Below are positions 1 through 8,654 of a DNA stretch of 64,000 bases, one piece after another. The position numbers and the translations under genes are program-made. The notes beneath the pieces are model-generated. The model had not been told where the DNA came from. It worked only from the letters and a program-made list of their open reading frames with translations, and did no database searches. Numbering within the stretch: position 1 is the first letter of the stretch; each line of letters opens with the position of its first letter. Origin of the DNA: AC-32 sp963715575 (GTDB lineage Bacteria; Actinomycetota; Thermoleophilia; Gaiellales; Gaiellaceae); assembly GCA_963715575.1 (NCBI GenBank), contig OY970250.1, forward strand, positions 1,550,001 to 1,614,000. The letters are read 5' to 3'.

Positions 1-2082
1 CTGGTCGTCACCACCGGGATGCAGACCGAGCTCGGCCGCATCGCGGCGCTGACCGAGCGCGTCAAGCCCGAGCCCAGCCCGCTCGAGGAGCAGGTCCGCC
101 GCGTCGCCTGGCTGATCGCGCTCGTTGCCGTCCTCGCCGGGCTCGCGTTCCTGCCGATCGGGTACTTCGCCGCGGGGCTGCCGCTCAAGGACGCGGCGAC
201 CTTCGCGATCGGCCTGATCGTCGCCAACGTGCCGGAGGGCCTGCTGCCGACGATCACGCTCGCGCTGGCGGTCGGCGTGGCCACGCTCGCGCGGCGCGGC
301 GCGCTGGTGAAGCGGCTCAGCGCCGTCGAGACCCTCGGCTCGGCCGGCGTGATCTGCACGGACAAGACGGGAACGCTCACGCAGAACCGGATGCGGGCCA
401 TGCGCGTCTGGACGCCGCTCGGGGAGGTCGACCTCGAGGCCGGAAACGGCGACGGCAACCCGCTCCTGACGCTGCTCGGCCGGACGATCGCCTCGTGCTC
501 GACTGCCGAGCTCGCAGCCGAGCAGAGCAAGTCACGCGGCGAGGCGACCGAGATCGGGATGCTCGAGACGGCTCGCACTCTGGGCATCGACGTCGAGGTG
601 CGGCGGCGCGAGCGCGCCCGGCGCAAGCTCTACCGCTTCGATCCGAAGCTCCGGGTGATGTCGACCGTGGACGAGCGGGCCGACGGCACGCTGACCGTCC
701 ACGCGAAGGGCGCTCCGGAAGAGGTGCTCGCCCGCTCCGCCGCGATCGGTGGCAAGGAGAACCATCGCCCGATCACCGAGGCCGACCGGGCCGAGGTGCT
801 GGACGTGCTCGACTCGTACGCGAGACAGGGCCTGCGCGTGCTGGCCGTGGCTCGCAGGCGGCTCCCGGACGGCGCCGTGCCGCCCGAGCGCCGGGAGGAC
901 GCCGAGACGGAGCTCTGCCTGCTCGGGCTGGTCGCATTGTTCGACCCGCCGCGGCCGGAGGTGGCCGACGCTGTAGCGCGCTGCCACAGCGCCGGCATCC
1001 GGATCATCGTCATCACGGGCGACTACGGCCCGACGGCGGCGCAGATCGCGCGGCGCGTCGGCATCGCTCGCGACGGCGTCCGCGTCGTCACCGGCGAGCA
1101 GTTGGAGGCGCTGAGCGAGGAGCAGCTCGACGCGCTCCTTCGCGGCGGCGAGGAGCTGGTCTTCGCCCGGAGCTCACCCGAGGCGAAGCTCCGGATCACG
1201 GACGCGCTGCAGGCCGAGGGGCAGGTCGTGGCCATGACGGGCGACGGGGTCAACGACGCGCCGGCGCTGCGGCGGGCGGACATCGGCGTCGCGATGGGGC
1301 TCACCGGCACCGACGTCGCCCGCGAAGCGGCGACGATGGTGCTCACCGACGACAACTTCGCGACCATCGTCGTCGCCGTCGAAGCGGGGCGTCAGGTCTT
1401 CGACAACATCCGCAAGTTCATCCTCTACATCTTCGCCCACCTCACTCCGGAGGTCGTGCCCTTCCTCGTCTTCGCGCTCTCGGGCGGGGCGATTCCCCTG
1501 CCGCTGACGGTCTTGCAGATCCTCGCGATCGACCTCGGGACGGAGATCCTGCCCGCGCTCGCGCTCGGGCGGGAGCCGCCGGAGCCCGGGCTCATGAAGC
1601 ACCGGCCGCGGCCACGTTCGGAGGGCGTGATCACCGGCTCGCTGCTCAGGCGTGCCTGGCTCTTCCTCGGGCTGATCGAGGCCGCGCTGGTCCTCTTCGG
1701 TTTCTTCTTCGTCCTCGTCGGCGCGGGCTGGCACCTGAACGACGTCGTCTCGGCCGGGCACCCGCTCCACGGCGCGTATCTGCGGGCGACCACGATGACG
1801 TTCGCCGGGATCGTCGCCTGCCAGATCGGCACGGCCGTCGCGGCACGGACCGAGCGCGCATCGCTCCGCTCGGTCGGCTTCTTCACCAACCCTCTCCTGC
1901 TCTGGGGCATCGCCTCGGAGATCGTCTTCGCGGCGGCCATCATCTTCGTGCCGGTGCTCCAGGACGTGTTCGGAACGGCCGCGCTCAGGCCCGTCGACCT
2001 CGCGGTGCTCGCGCCGTTCCCGGTGATCGTCTGGGGCGCCGACGAGCTGCGCCGCTTCGTCCTGCGCTCGCGGGGGTCGTAG
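1..2082 (+). CDS. P-type cation-transporting ATPase (P2 class), 5' end cut by the window edge
   Basis: Membrane ATPase that moves cations using a phospho-aspartate intermediate. The reading frame is open from base 1, so the N-terminal membrane helices and actuator domain lie outside. Visible: VVTTGMQTELGRIA at the very start, the phosphorylation motif DKTGTLTQNRM (Asp codon 361-363), the nucleotide-binding KGAPEEV, and the hinge GDGVNDAPALRRADIG near base 1240. The C-terminal quarter holds about six hydrophobic segments and the AIDLGTEILPALALG stretch typical of Ca2+ and Na+/K+-type pumps rather than heavy-metal pumps. The ion cannot be named from sequence alone. The next gene starts 4 bases after the stop, so the two are probably co-transcribed. 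Confidence 0.93.
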   Translation: MVVTTGMQTELGRIAALTERVKPEPSPLEEQVRRVAWLIALVAVLAGLAFLPIGYFAAGLPLKDAATFAIGLIVANVPEGLLPTITLALAVGVATLARRGALVKRLSAVETLGSAGVICTDKTGTLTQNRMRAMRVWTPLGEVDLEAGNGDGNPLLTLLGRTIASCSTAELAAEQSKSRGEATEIGMLETARTLGIDVEVRRRERARRKLYRFDPKLRVMSTVDERADGTLTVHAKGAPEEVLARSAAIGGKENHRPITEADRAEVLDVLDSYARQGLRVLAVARRRLPDGAVPPERREDAETELCLLGLVALFDPPRPEVADAVARCHSAGIRIIVITGDYGPTAAQIARRVGIARDGVRVVTGEQLEALSEEQLDALLRGGEELVFARSSPEAKLRITDALQAEGQVVAMTGDGVNDAPALRRADIGVAMGLTGTDVAREAATMVLTDDNFATIVVAVEAGRQVFDNIRKFILYIFAHLTPEVVPFLVFALSGGAIPLPLTVLQILAIDLGTEILPALALGREPPEPGLMKHRPRPRSEGVITGSLLRRAWLFLGLIEAALVLFGFFFVLVGAGWHLNDVVSAGHPLHGAYLRATTMTFAGIVACQIGTAVAARTERASLRSVGFFTNPLLLWGIASEIVFAAAIIFVPVLQDVFGTAALRPVDLAVLAPFPVIVWGADELRRFVLRSRGS

Positions 2083-2085
2083 GAC

Positions 2086-2949
2086 ATGAGCCGGACAGTC
2101 GCGGTGATCGGCACGAGCGCCAACGAGACGAACGCAGAGCTCGTCGCGGCCTGGCGACAGCGTGGCGTAGACGCGACTCTCGCCTCCGCGCGCGAGGCAC
2201 GAGCCCGGCTGGGTCGCGGCAGCCTGGCGCTCGGAAGGCTCGACGTGCTCCCGACTCTCGACGGCGTCGAGGAGGGTCTGCTCGACCTGCTCTGGCTGGA
2301 GCGGAGCGGTGTGAACGTGCTGAATTCCGCCAAGGCTCTGCTCACGGCCCACGACAAGGTCCGGACCGCCCACACCCTCGAGGCAGCCGGGCTGCCGCAA
2401 CCGCACACCGCCGTGGTACGGCAGGGCGAGCCGACTCCGCTCGAGCCGCCGGTCGTTCTGAAGCCGCGCTTCGGCAGTTGGGGGCGTGACGTGTTCCGCT
2501 GCCGCGACGGAGTGGAGCTCGAGCGCGCGCTGGCACAGGTTTCCGGGCGAACGTGGTTCCGCCGCCACGGCGCACTGCTGCAGGAGCTTCTGCCCTGGAC
2601 CGGCTACGACCTGAGGCTGATCGTCGCGGCCGGCGAGGTGGTGGGCGCGGGCGAGCGGGTCGCTGCTCCCGGCCAGTGGCGCACGAACATCTCCCTCGGA
2701 GGCAGTCTGCGCCCGGCCGATCCTCCACCCGCGGCAAGGGAGCTCGCCTCGGCGGCAGCCGGCGCGGTCGGCGCCGATCTCGTCGGAGTCGACCTGATGC
2801 CACTCATGGGTGGCGGCTTCACGATCCTGGAGCTGAACGGCGCCGTGGACTTCGACGAGCGCTATTCCCTTGCCGGGAGCGACGTGTACGTCGACGCGGC
2901 GCGGGCGCTCGGACTGCTTCCGTCCCGAAGCTCAGTACACGCGGCGTGA
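2086..2949 (+). CDS. RimK-like ATP-grasp ligase
   Basis: 287-residue ATP-grasp enzyme, the fold that joins a carboxylate to an amine or thiol through an acyl-phosphate. The N-terminal third is a pre-ATP-grasp domain (TVAVIGTSANETN, then an NSAKALLTAHDKVRT segment like the NS..A...DK..T of RimK/LysX). The ATP-grasp core carries PVVLKPRFGSWGRDVF, a nucleotide lysine and P-loop-like turn, and ends with GVDLMPLMGGGFTILELNGAVDF, the metal-binding E-x-N. The closest functional groups are RimK (glutamate addition to S6) and LysX (amino-carrier lysine synthesis). No lysine or arginine genes are nearby, so the substrate is unknown. It follows the P-type ATPase by 4 bases. Confidence 0.85.
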   Translation: MSRTVAVIGTSANETNAELVAAWRQRGVDATLASAREARARLGRGSLALGRLDVLPTLDGVEEGLLDLLWLERSGVNVLNSAKALLTAHDKVRTAHTLEAAGLPQPHTAVVRQGEPTPLEPPVVLKPRFGSWGRDVFRCRDGVELERALAQVSGRTWFRRHGALLQELLPWTGYDLRLIVAAGEVVGAGERVAAPGQWRTNISLGGSLRPADPPPAARELASAAAGAVGADLVGVDLMPLMGGGFTILELNGAVDFDERYSLAGSDVYVDAARALGLLPSRSSVHAA

Positions 2950-2953
2950 GGGG

Positions 2954-3412
2954 CTAGAGGCCCTCGGTGCCCGTGAAGAGCGCCCGCAGGTCGAGCGACG
3001 GCGCGTGGGTTTCCGCGGCCAGCGACACGTACTTGCGCGCGAGCGCGTCCTTGCCGCAGCCGAGGACCGTGCTGACCGATCCCAGCGCCTCCGCGAGCTG
3101 CGCCGGCTCGAGCCTGTCGAGCGCCCGGGCCCACGTCGCCTCCTCGAGAGTGTTGAAGGCGGTCTGTACCTCCTGGAGGTCGTAGCCCGCGTCGAACCGC
3201 TCCACCGCGACCGCCTCGGCGTACTCGACCATCGCCGTGAGATCGCGACGGGCGAGCCCGTCGAGCAGATGGTCGAACAGCGCCTCGAGCCGCCGGTTGA
3301 CCTCTTGCTCGCCTGCCGATCGGAAGTGCTGCACGGGCATCCGGCCGAGCCCTGCCTGCGCGGCGTCGATGATCGCGCCACGCTCGCTCTCGAGGAACTC
3401 AACCGTGTCCAT
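2954..3412 (-). CDS. Helical 152-residue protein, possibly RsbRD-type sensor domain
   Basis: Not firmly recognised. The whole protein predicts as alpha-helical without membrane segments. It has the shape of the RsbRD N-terminal (globin-like, four-helix) domain found in stressosome-type regulators: an N-terminal helix, a VNRRLEALFDHLLDGLARRD segment and a YAEAVAVERFDAGYDLQEVQTAF segment resembling the core of that family. There is no attached output domain, so any signalling role would need a partner. It is convergent with the ATP-grasp gene (4 bases between stops) and divergent from hsp20. A TATGAT-like -10 lies 12-17 bases ahead of the start on the minus strand. Confidence 0.55.
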   Translation of the reverse strand: MDTVEFLESERGAIIDAAQAGLGRMPVQHFRSAGEQEVNRRLEALFDHLLDGLARRDLTAMVEYAEAVAVERFDAGYDLQEVQTAFNTLEEATWARALDRLEPAQLAEALGSVSTVLGCGKDALARKYVSLAAETHAPSLDLRALFTGTEGL

Positions 3413-3465
3413 CTAGGGCGCCAATCATACGAACGCTCCGGGAATCGGCGGGAAAGCCGCAAGCT

Positions 3466-3488
3466 CATCCGGGTAGCACCCGATGCGG
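3466..3488 (+). promoter_or_regulatory. CATC-N12-GATG dyad upstream of hsp20 (divergent variant)
   Basis: CATCCGGGT and ACCCGATG form an imperfect dyad about 50 bases ahead of the hsp20 start. It resembles the CATC-N10/13-GATG family seen at 33.9-51.6 kb but has a 12-base spacer, so membership is uncertain. Confidence 0.35.
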
Positions 3489-3538
3489 TTTTCCGGTCCT
3501 CGGGAGACGATTCGGGCGATCCCAAGGGAGGTGAAACC

Positions 3539-3961
3539 ATGACCACGATGCTCAAGTGGGCGCCCTTCCAGGAGCTCGACTCGATGGAGCGCCGGATGCG
3601 GCGAATGTTTGAAGGCGCCGGCTTCGCACCGGTCCTGCCGCCCGCAGCCGACATCTACGAGACCGACGACGAGTTCGTGATGGAGCTCGAGGTTCCGGGC
3701 TACGAGGAGAAGGAGCTCGCGATCGAGGTCTTCGACCACACGGTCAGGGTGAAGGGCGAGCGCACGGAGGCGAAGGAGGAGAAGGAGAAGTCCTTCCACC
3801 TGCACGAGCGGCTCGAGCGCGCGTTCGAGCGTCGCTTCGAGCTGCCGGCCGAGGCCGACACCGAGCATGTCCGCGCGAAGTTCGCGAAGGGCGTGCTCGA
3901 GGTGCACGCGCCGAAGCTGGCCATCTCGAAGCCGCACAAGGTCGAGATCACGAAGGCGTGA
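3539..3961 (+). CDS. Hsp20 small heat-shock protein
   Basis: 140-residue alpha-crystallin-type chaperone, an ATP-independent holdase for unfolding proteins. The N-terminus WAPFQELDSMERRMRRMF is the usual variable amphipathic arm. The alpha-crystallin domain runs from about residue 36 (PAADIYETDDEFVMELEVPGY) to the FAKGVLEVHAPK strand (the conserved GVL near the end), then a short C-terminal tail. The ATG at 3539 is chosen because AAGGGAGGTG (3524-3533) is an ideal ribosome site; the longer frame upstream is not coding-like. A strong hairpin terminator follows. Confidence 0.95.
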   Translation: MTTMLKWAPFQELDSMERRMRRMFEGAGFAPVLPPAADIYETDDEFVMELEVPGYEEKELAIEVFDHTVRVKGERTEAKEEKEKSFHLHERLERAFERRFELPAEADTEHVRAKFAKGVLEVHAPKLAISKPHKVEITKA

Positions 3962-3969
3962 TCCCTGGG

Positions 3970-4002
3970 AGCCGGGGCGGCGGAGAACCCGTCGCCCCGG
4001 CT
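3970..4002 (+). terminator. Rho-independent-type hairpin after hsp20
   Basis: Perfect 10-bp stem AGCCGGGGCG / CGCCCCGGCT with a 13-base loop, followed by TTTCGG. It lies 9 bases after the hsp20 stop. Confidence 0.75.
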
Positions 4003-4021
4003 TTCGGATTCATGATGGCGC

Positions 4022-5027
4022 ATGGCGTTCTGGGTTGCCGTTTCGCTCGCGCTGGTGTTCTCGCTGACCAACGGGTTCCACGACGCGGCGAACGCGATCG
4101 CGACGCTTGTCGCCACCCGTGGCGCGCGGCCGGGGCAGGCGGTGGTGGTCTCTGCGGTCTTCAACCTGCTCGGAGCCCTGCTCGTCGGGACGGCCGTCGC
4201 GAGCACGATCGCCGGCCTCGTGACCGTGCCGCAGGAGCACGCGGTCGCCGTGATCGGCGCGGGGACTCTGGGCGCAGTGGCCTGGAACCTGCTGACGTGG
4301 TGGCGAGGGTTGCCGTCCAGCTCGGGCCACGCGTTGGTCGGCGGGCTGGTCGGCGCAGCGTTGGTCGAGGGAGGCCTCGACGCGATCAGATGGGGCGGCC
4401 TGGACGGCTTGAAGCCGGTGGGTGTGTTCGGCGTCGTGATCGCGCTTGCAGTCTCGCCGCCGCTCGGCTTTGCGCTCGGCTTCGCCGTTGTCCGCTTGGC
4501 CCGGCGGGCACTGCTGCGGGGGACTCGGCTGGTGCACGGGCCGATCCGCGCCGGCGAGTGGGGGATGTCCGCAGCGCTCTCGTTCAGCCACGGCGCCAAC
4601 GACGCCCAGAAGGCGATGGGCGTGATCGCGGCGCTGCTGCTTGCCGAGGGCCGACAATCCACGTTCGCGGTGCCGTTGTGGGTGAAGCTCGGCTGCGGCG
4701 CGGGGCTGACGCTCGGCACCGCGCTCGGCGGCTGGCGCATCGTGCACACGATCGGGCGCCGGATCTTTCGGCTGGCGCCCATCGATGCGTTCGCCAGCCA
4801 GGGCGCCTCGACCGCGGTCATCCTGGCTGGGTCCTGATCTGGGAGGCCCCGTCTCGACGACGCAGGTCGTCGCCTCTTCGGTCGTCGGCGTCGGCGGCGG
4901 CCGGCGTCGCCGGCGGCACGTTCGCTGGTTCGTCGTCCGCTCGATCGCGTTCGCCTGGCTCCTGACGCTCCCCGCAACGGCAGCGCTCGGGGCGGGTAGC
5001 TTCCTCGTTTGGAGAGCAATCGCATGA
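4022..5027 (+). pseudogene. Inorganic phosphate transporter (PiT), interrupted by one +1 frameshift
   Basis: Low-affinity phosphate:cation symporter of the PiT family. The first frame (4022-4837) carries the N-terminal signature GFHDAANAIA and the repeat-two signature FSHGANDAQKAMGVI. It stops at TCC TGA just where the conserved LGGPVSTTQVV motif should follow. That motif and the last membrane helix (WLLTLPATAALGAG) continue in the +1 frame to 5027. One extra base near 4834 explains everything. TCC TGA also has the shape of a +1 slip site like that of prfB, but a sequence error or young mutation is simpler. The next gene, DUF47, overlaps by ATGA, as is usual for pit operons. Confidence 0.85.
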
Positions 5028-5641
5028 GGCGACGGCACACCTGGTTCCTGCCGGAGAGCCCGGACGTGCTGGCGATGCTCCGCGACCAGACGGCGATCAC
5101 GCTCGAGGGGATGGACACGCTCGTCGCCTGGGCCAACGGCGACGCGAGTGCCGTCGACCGCTTGCGCGACTGCGAGCACCGGGCCGACGATCGCAAGCGC
5201 GAGCTTCGCGAGGCGCTCGGCGTCGCCTTCACGACTCCGCTCGAGCCCGAGGACATCTTCGAGCTCTCGCGCGGGCTCGACCGAGTGCTGAACGGCGCGA
5301 AGAACGCCGTTCGTGAGGCGGAGGTGATGCAGACCGCCCCGGACCCGGCGATGGCCGAGATGGCCACGGAGCTCGCGGACGGATCGCGGGAGCTCGCCGA
5401 GGCGCTCACCGCTCTCGGCCGGGACGGCGCCGCTCTCGCCACCGAGGCCGCCACGCGAGCGGCGAAGACCCAGAGCCGCCTCGAGCACGTCTACCGGCGG
5501 GCGATGTCGGCGCTGATCGCGGTCGACGACCTGCGCGAGATCGCCGCGAAGCGGGAGCTCTACCGCCGCCTCGCCCGCATGAGCGACGACCTGCGCGAGG
5601 TCGCCGAGCGCGTGTGGTACTCGGTGCTCAAGGAGAGCTGA
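5024..5641 (+). CDS. DUF47 family protein (PhoU-like partner of PiT)
   Basis: 205-residue all-helical protein of the DUF47/PhoU-like family, almost always encoded next to PiT transporters and thought to modulate phosphate uptake. Seen: TWFLPESPDVLAMLRDQT start, CEHRADDRKREL (the E-x-x-x-D metal-type motif of PhoU-like bundles), TPLEPEDIFELSRGLD, and a long amphipathic C-terminal half. The ATG at 5024 is preferred over TTG at 5009 because GGAGAG (5011-5016) sits 7 bases ahead of it and the ATGA overlap with pit is then exact. Confidence 0.9.
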   Translation: MRRRHTWFLPESPDVLAMLRDQTAITLEGMDTLVAWANGDASAVDRLRDCEHRADDRKRELREALGVAFTTPLEPEDIFELSRGLDRVLNGAKNAVREAEVMQTAPDPAMAEMATELADGSRELAEALTALGRDGAALATEAATRAAKTQSRLEHVYRRAMSALIAVDDLREIAAKRELYRRLARMSDDLREVAERVWYSVLKES

Positions 5642-5655
5642 GCCCGACCAGCCGG

Positions 5656-5892
5656 TCAGGGATCGTGGATCAGGACCGGCTCGTCGTCTTCGGATCGCTC
5701 GATGTGCCGGACGCGGGCGTCGCTGCCCGGCGTGAAGACGCTCTCGTGACCGTCCTCCCACCGCACGCGGTAGTGCTCGTGCTCGGCCGTTCCGAGGATC
5801 TCGAGGATCTCACCGCTCCGGCTGGACTCGCCGAGGCGATGGCCGTGAATGACGATCAGATCGCCTACTCGTGCATGTGGAGCCTCGGTCAT
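5656..5892 (-). CDS. DUF1918 small protein
   Basis: 78 residues, a full DUF1918 domain: AHARVGDLIVIHGHRLGES opening, then EILEILG and YRVRWEDGHESVFTPGSDA. This small beta-rich (SH3-like) domain is common in Actinobacteria. Its function is unknown. The ATG at 5892 has a GAAAGGG ribosome site; the longer upstream frame is rejected. Convergent with DUF47 (14 bases between stops) and divergent from the next membrane protein. Confidence 0.85.
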   Translation of the reverse strand: MTEAPHARVGDLIVIHGHRLGESSRSGEILEILGTAEHEHYRVRWEDGHESVFTPGSDARVRHIERSEDDEPVLIHDP

Positions 5893-5946
5893 CGCAATCC
5901 CTTTCGTCTTGTGTGTCACACCAGGATCACGCCGGGCCTGCACGGT

Positions 5947-5969
5947 GCCATCGGGGCCATCACTGACCC
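5947..5969. promoter_or_regulatory. 23-bp motif shared with the archease/PAP2 promoter region
   Basis: GCCATC, one base, GGG, three bases, TCACTGACCC. The same spaced motif recurs at 10514-10536 (19 of 23 positions identical). Both copies lie between divergent genes (here DUF1918 and the 6106 membrane protein), which suggests an operator for one unknown regulator. Confidence 0.4.
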
Positions 5970-6105
5970 TGCGTCCGCGCTTTTCCGCGTCGAGGCGGCC
6001 GGACTCGAGGCCCCAGCGCGCTGGTGTTTGGCCGCAGCCTCTGTCAGTGCGTCCGCGGATGATCGCGCCAATCGAGCGGCGCAGGATGCTTCTGGGAGGA
6101 GACGA

Positions 6106-6873
6106 TTGGGTTCGGGTAAGCGGATCTTGTTGCTGGCAGTCGCGGTGCTCCTGTCCGCCTCCGCCCTCCTCGCGATCGGCATCCTCCTTGTCGGCCACTT
6201 CGGGAGGACCGAGGGCCGGATCTTGGCGACAACGGCTCTCCTCGCTGCCTACGGGTTGCTGGCGTTGCCGTCCACGATCCTGCTCGACCAGAGGCGCTCC
6301 AGACGTCTCGCGGTGATTGGCCTCTCGCTCCCCACCGTGGGTGCGTCGCTTGCCCTCGTCGCCCTGTGGACGAGTAACCCGTCGGCGACTCTCGGCAACG
6401 CGGTCGGCACCGTGACGGCGTTTGCGCTCGCCTCGACGCAGGCGTCTGCGCTCGCCGCCGGCCGCCGCGAGCGCGATCCGACCTCGGTCCGGCGGCTGTA
6501 CGCGTTCTCGTCGGCACTCGCGGCCACCGCTGCCGCGATGTTCACCGCCTTGCTCTGGGCGCAGATCGAGCGGGAGAGCTATGTCCGGCTGCTCGCGGCC
6601 CTCGTCGTGCTCGACCTTCTGCTCGTCGCGCTCCAACCGATCCTTGCCCGAGCCCGGCCGCTCGGCGCCCGCTACCGACTACGCGTCCTCGTCGAGCCCG
6701 ACGAGACCGTCGTACTGGAGGTCGAGGCGCCCGATCTGGCCACCGCGGCCTCGAAGGCGATCCGCGCGCTCGAACGGGACGACCGGGTGGTCCTCGGCCT
6801 CGAGGTCGGCGAGCGGACCTTTCCGCGGACCTCCGAGCGTCAGATGGCTACCTCCGGCTCGATCAAGCCGTAG
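6106..6873 (+). CDS. Membrane protein with soluble C-terminal tail, unknown function
   Basis: About 255 residues. Seven or so hydrophobic segments in the first 185 residues (ILLLAVAVLLSASALLAIGI onward) are followed by a charged domain of about 65 residues ending ERTFPRTSERQM. No family recognised. The TTG at 6106 is the chosen start: GGGAGGA (6094-6100) is correctly spaced and it precedes the first membrane helix, whereas the upstream part of the open frame is antisense to DUF1918. The 3' end overlaps the convergent M50 protease gene by 34 bases. Confidence 0.7.
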   Translation: MGSGKRILLLAVAVLLSASALLAIGILLVGHFGRTEGRILATTALLAAYGLLALPSTILLDQRRSRRLAVIGLSLPTVGASLALVALWTSNPSATLGNAVGTVTAFALASTQASALAAGRRERDPTSVRRLYAFSSALAATAAAMFTALLWAQIERESYVRLLAALVVLDLLLVALQPILARARPLGARYRLRVLVEPDETVVLEVEAPDLATAASKAIRALERDDRVVLGLEVGERTFPRTSERQMATSGSIKP

Positions 6874-7601
6874 CCCGGTCGAGGCGGCGGTGCGGATCCT
6901 GCTACCGGAGGGGTTAGGGGCTGGCGCTCGTTCTGCGCGGTCGCGAGGAAGGCGAGCCAGGCCCCGCCGAGTGCGCCCTGGACGATGAACAGGAACAGTC
7001 CCCCTGCGACCATCAGGTAGCCGAAGCCACGGCCGATGTCGGCGGCGACAACCGTGGCCCAGGCGAAGTCGCCCTTCGCGCCCCAGAGCGCGGCGCGCAG
7101 GACCCGGCCGCCGTCGAGAGGCAGCGCGGGCAGCATGTTGAATGCGAGCAGGAAGAGGTTGATGTAGCCAAGCCAGGCGGCAACGCCGTCGACTGCCTCC
7201 GGCAGCGGCGCCAGCCATGCAAGGGCGGCGAACGCGCCGCCGAGCACGAGCGTGACGAGCGGGCCGGCGATCGCCATCCGGAACTCGGCGCCGGCGCTCG
7301 GCAGCTCGCCCTTGAAGCGGGCGACGCCGCCGAAGAGCCAGAGCGTGATCCCCTCGATCTCGATCCCCTCGTGCCGCGCCTCGACCGCGTGTCCGAGCTC
7401 GTGCAGGAGCAGCGAGGCGAAGAAGAGCAGGGCCGCGACGAACGCCATCGCCACGTAGGTGCCCTTCGCCTGGCCGGGATTCTGGTCGGGAAAGACCGTC
7501 GCCGCGAGCGACCATGTGATCAGTGCGAAGACGATCGCCCAGCTCCAGTTGATGCCAACCTCGACGCCGGCGATGCGGCCGAGAGAGAAAGTCGGGTGCA
7601 C
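6840..7601 (-). CDS. M50 family site-2 metalloprotease
   Basis: About 253 residues, an intramembrane zinc metalloprotease of the S2P/SpoIVFB-like group. HELGH (H67, E68, H71) gives two zinc ligands plus the catalytic Glu, and LPLDGGR (D163) gives the third ligand. The core has about six membrane helices. The N-terminus PTFSLGRIAGVEVGINWSW is typical of the stand-alone bacterial subgroup that lacks a PDZ domain. A CBS domain, present in some relatives, is absent. GTG at 7601 is chosen by homology of that N-terminus; an ATG at 7637 is also possible. The substrate is unknown. Confidence 0.88.
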   Translation of the reverse strand: MHPTFSLGRIAGVEVGINWSWAIVFALITWSLAATVFPDQNPGQAKGTYVAMAFVAALLFFASLLLHELGHAVEARHEGIEIEGITLWLFGGVARFKGELPSAGAEFRMAIAGPLVTLVLGGAFAALAWLAPLPEAVDGVAAWLGYINLFLLAFNMLPALPLDGGRVLRAALWGAKGDFAWATVVAADIGRGFGYLMVAGGLFLFIVQGALGGAWLAFLATAQNERQPLTPPVAGSAPPPRPGYGLIEPEVAI

Positions 7602-7681
7602 GGAAGCATCGTCTGCGGAGGCGGGCGCTGCAGGCATCCGGGCGGACGCCCATCGGTCGCACGGCGAACTATCGATCCGGG

Positions 7682-8062
7682 GCTCGTCTGCGGCATTCGA
7701 GCCTCCGGGTCGTCTACGCCTGGCTCCCCCCGCAGATCGGCGGCCGGGGATACATCCCGGTGGAGCTGATCGATCCGGAGCTGCTGCGTCAGACGGCTCA
7801 GGAGCGGCTTGACGGCTTCGTCGCCGAGGTTGCCGCTGAGAGCCCGGAGGTCGAGCTCGAGCGCATCGCCCTCGATGGCCCCGCTGCGAAGGTGCTGGTC
7901 GACGCCGCCGACGATGCGGAGCTTCTGGTCGTCGGTTCACGCGGCCATGGTGGCTTCGCGGGGTTGCTGCTCGGCTCGGTGAGCCAGCAATGCGCACACC
8001 ACGCTCAGTGTCCTGTGGTCATCGTGCGCGGGCCCGCACAAGATGCGGAGGCGGGGCCCTAG
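7682..8062 (+). pseudogene. Universal stress protein, N-terminus missing
   Basis: UspA-fold protein. In one frame the sequence reads ARLRHSSLRVVYAWLPPQ, the usual helix-strand after the first 25-30 residues of a USP, then continues to the nucleotide-binding signature VVGSRGHGGFAGLLLGSVS and ends CPVVIVRGP. The expected N-terminal strand with its VDGS motif is not visible upstream in any frame, so the 5' end is deleted or scrambled. GTG at 7760 could still give a truncated 100-residue product. The stop overlaps the convergent lipoprotein gene by 4 bases. Confidence 0.65.
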
Positions 8063-8652
8063 GGCTGGTACTGCTGGTCGAGCGAGAGGACGGGGTTGGG
8101 ATACTTGTGGCCGACGCGAATCCAGAAGCCGAACCCGCCGACCGGGCCCATCAGAGCGCGGTGCCTCGGGTGCTTGCCGCTGAAAAGCTGGGCCAGCTCC
8201 GAGACACTGATCCTCGCGTGTCCCGCTCCGCTGGTGACGATCGTCACCGGCGCGCTCGCAGCGACGACGTACGTCAGCAGCCGGTGGCCCTCATCGACGA
8301 TGTAGTAGTCGTTCGGAACGCCCTGCCCAGGCGAGGTTGCTCCGTCTTCCACCGCCGCACCCTCCGCCGCAACTCCGGTCAGCCACCAGGCAGGATCGAC
8401 GCGCATCTCGAAGCGACCGTTCTTCTGCCCGACCGACTTGACGTGCCCGTAGATCACCATCTGCCCCGCCGGTGCGGCCGGTGGCAGTTGCACGAAGGGC
8501 GATGTCGGAGCCTTCGACTTCGACGTGCGGGTGACCGTCACCGTCTTCGTCACGGTCTTCGTGCTCCCGCACCCGGCCGCGAGGCCGGCGACTGCCAGCA
8601 TCAGCCCAGCCAGCAAGGCGAACAGTCGCTGCCGGGGGGCCTGAACGAACAT
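8059..8652 (-). CDS. Secreted lipoprotein, unknown function
   Basis: 197 residues. Signal peptide with lipobox: RQRLFALLAGLMLAVAGLAAGC, so it is probably lipidated at Cys and anchored outside the membrane. A Thr/Val/Ser-rich linker (TKTVTKTVTVTRTSKSK) leads to a globular domain with QMVIYGHVKSVGQKNGRFEMRVDPAWWL, a short beta-rich repeat-like segment seen in other actinobacterial lipoproteins. ATG at 8652 starts 2 bases after the stop of the RtcB gene, so it is the last gene of that operon. Confidence 0.75.
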   Translation of the reverse strand: MFVQAPRQRLFALLAGLMLAVAGLAAGCGSTKTVTKTVTVTRTSKSKAPTSPFVQLPPAAPAGQMVIYGHVKSVGQKNGRFEMRVDPAWWLTGVAAEGAAVEDGATSPGQGVPNDYYIVDEGHRLLTYVVAASAPVTIVTSGAGHARISVSELAQLFSGKHPRHRALMGPVGGFGFWIRVGHKYPNPVLSLDQQYQP

Positions 8653-8654
8653 GC

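Noticed and set aside
3700..5761. Long minus-strand open frames (584 and 583 codons) over hsp20-pit-DUF47
   Set aside because: Antisense shadows of high-GC genes; low-complexity Arg/Ala/Ser translations, no motifs, and they cover well supported plus-strand genes.
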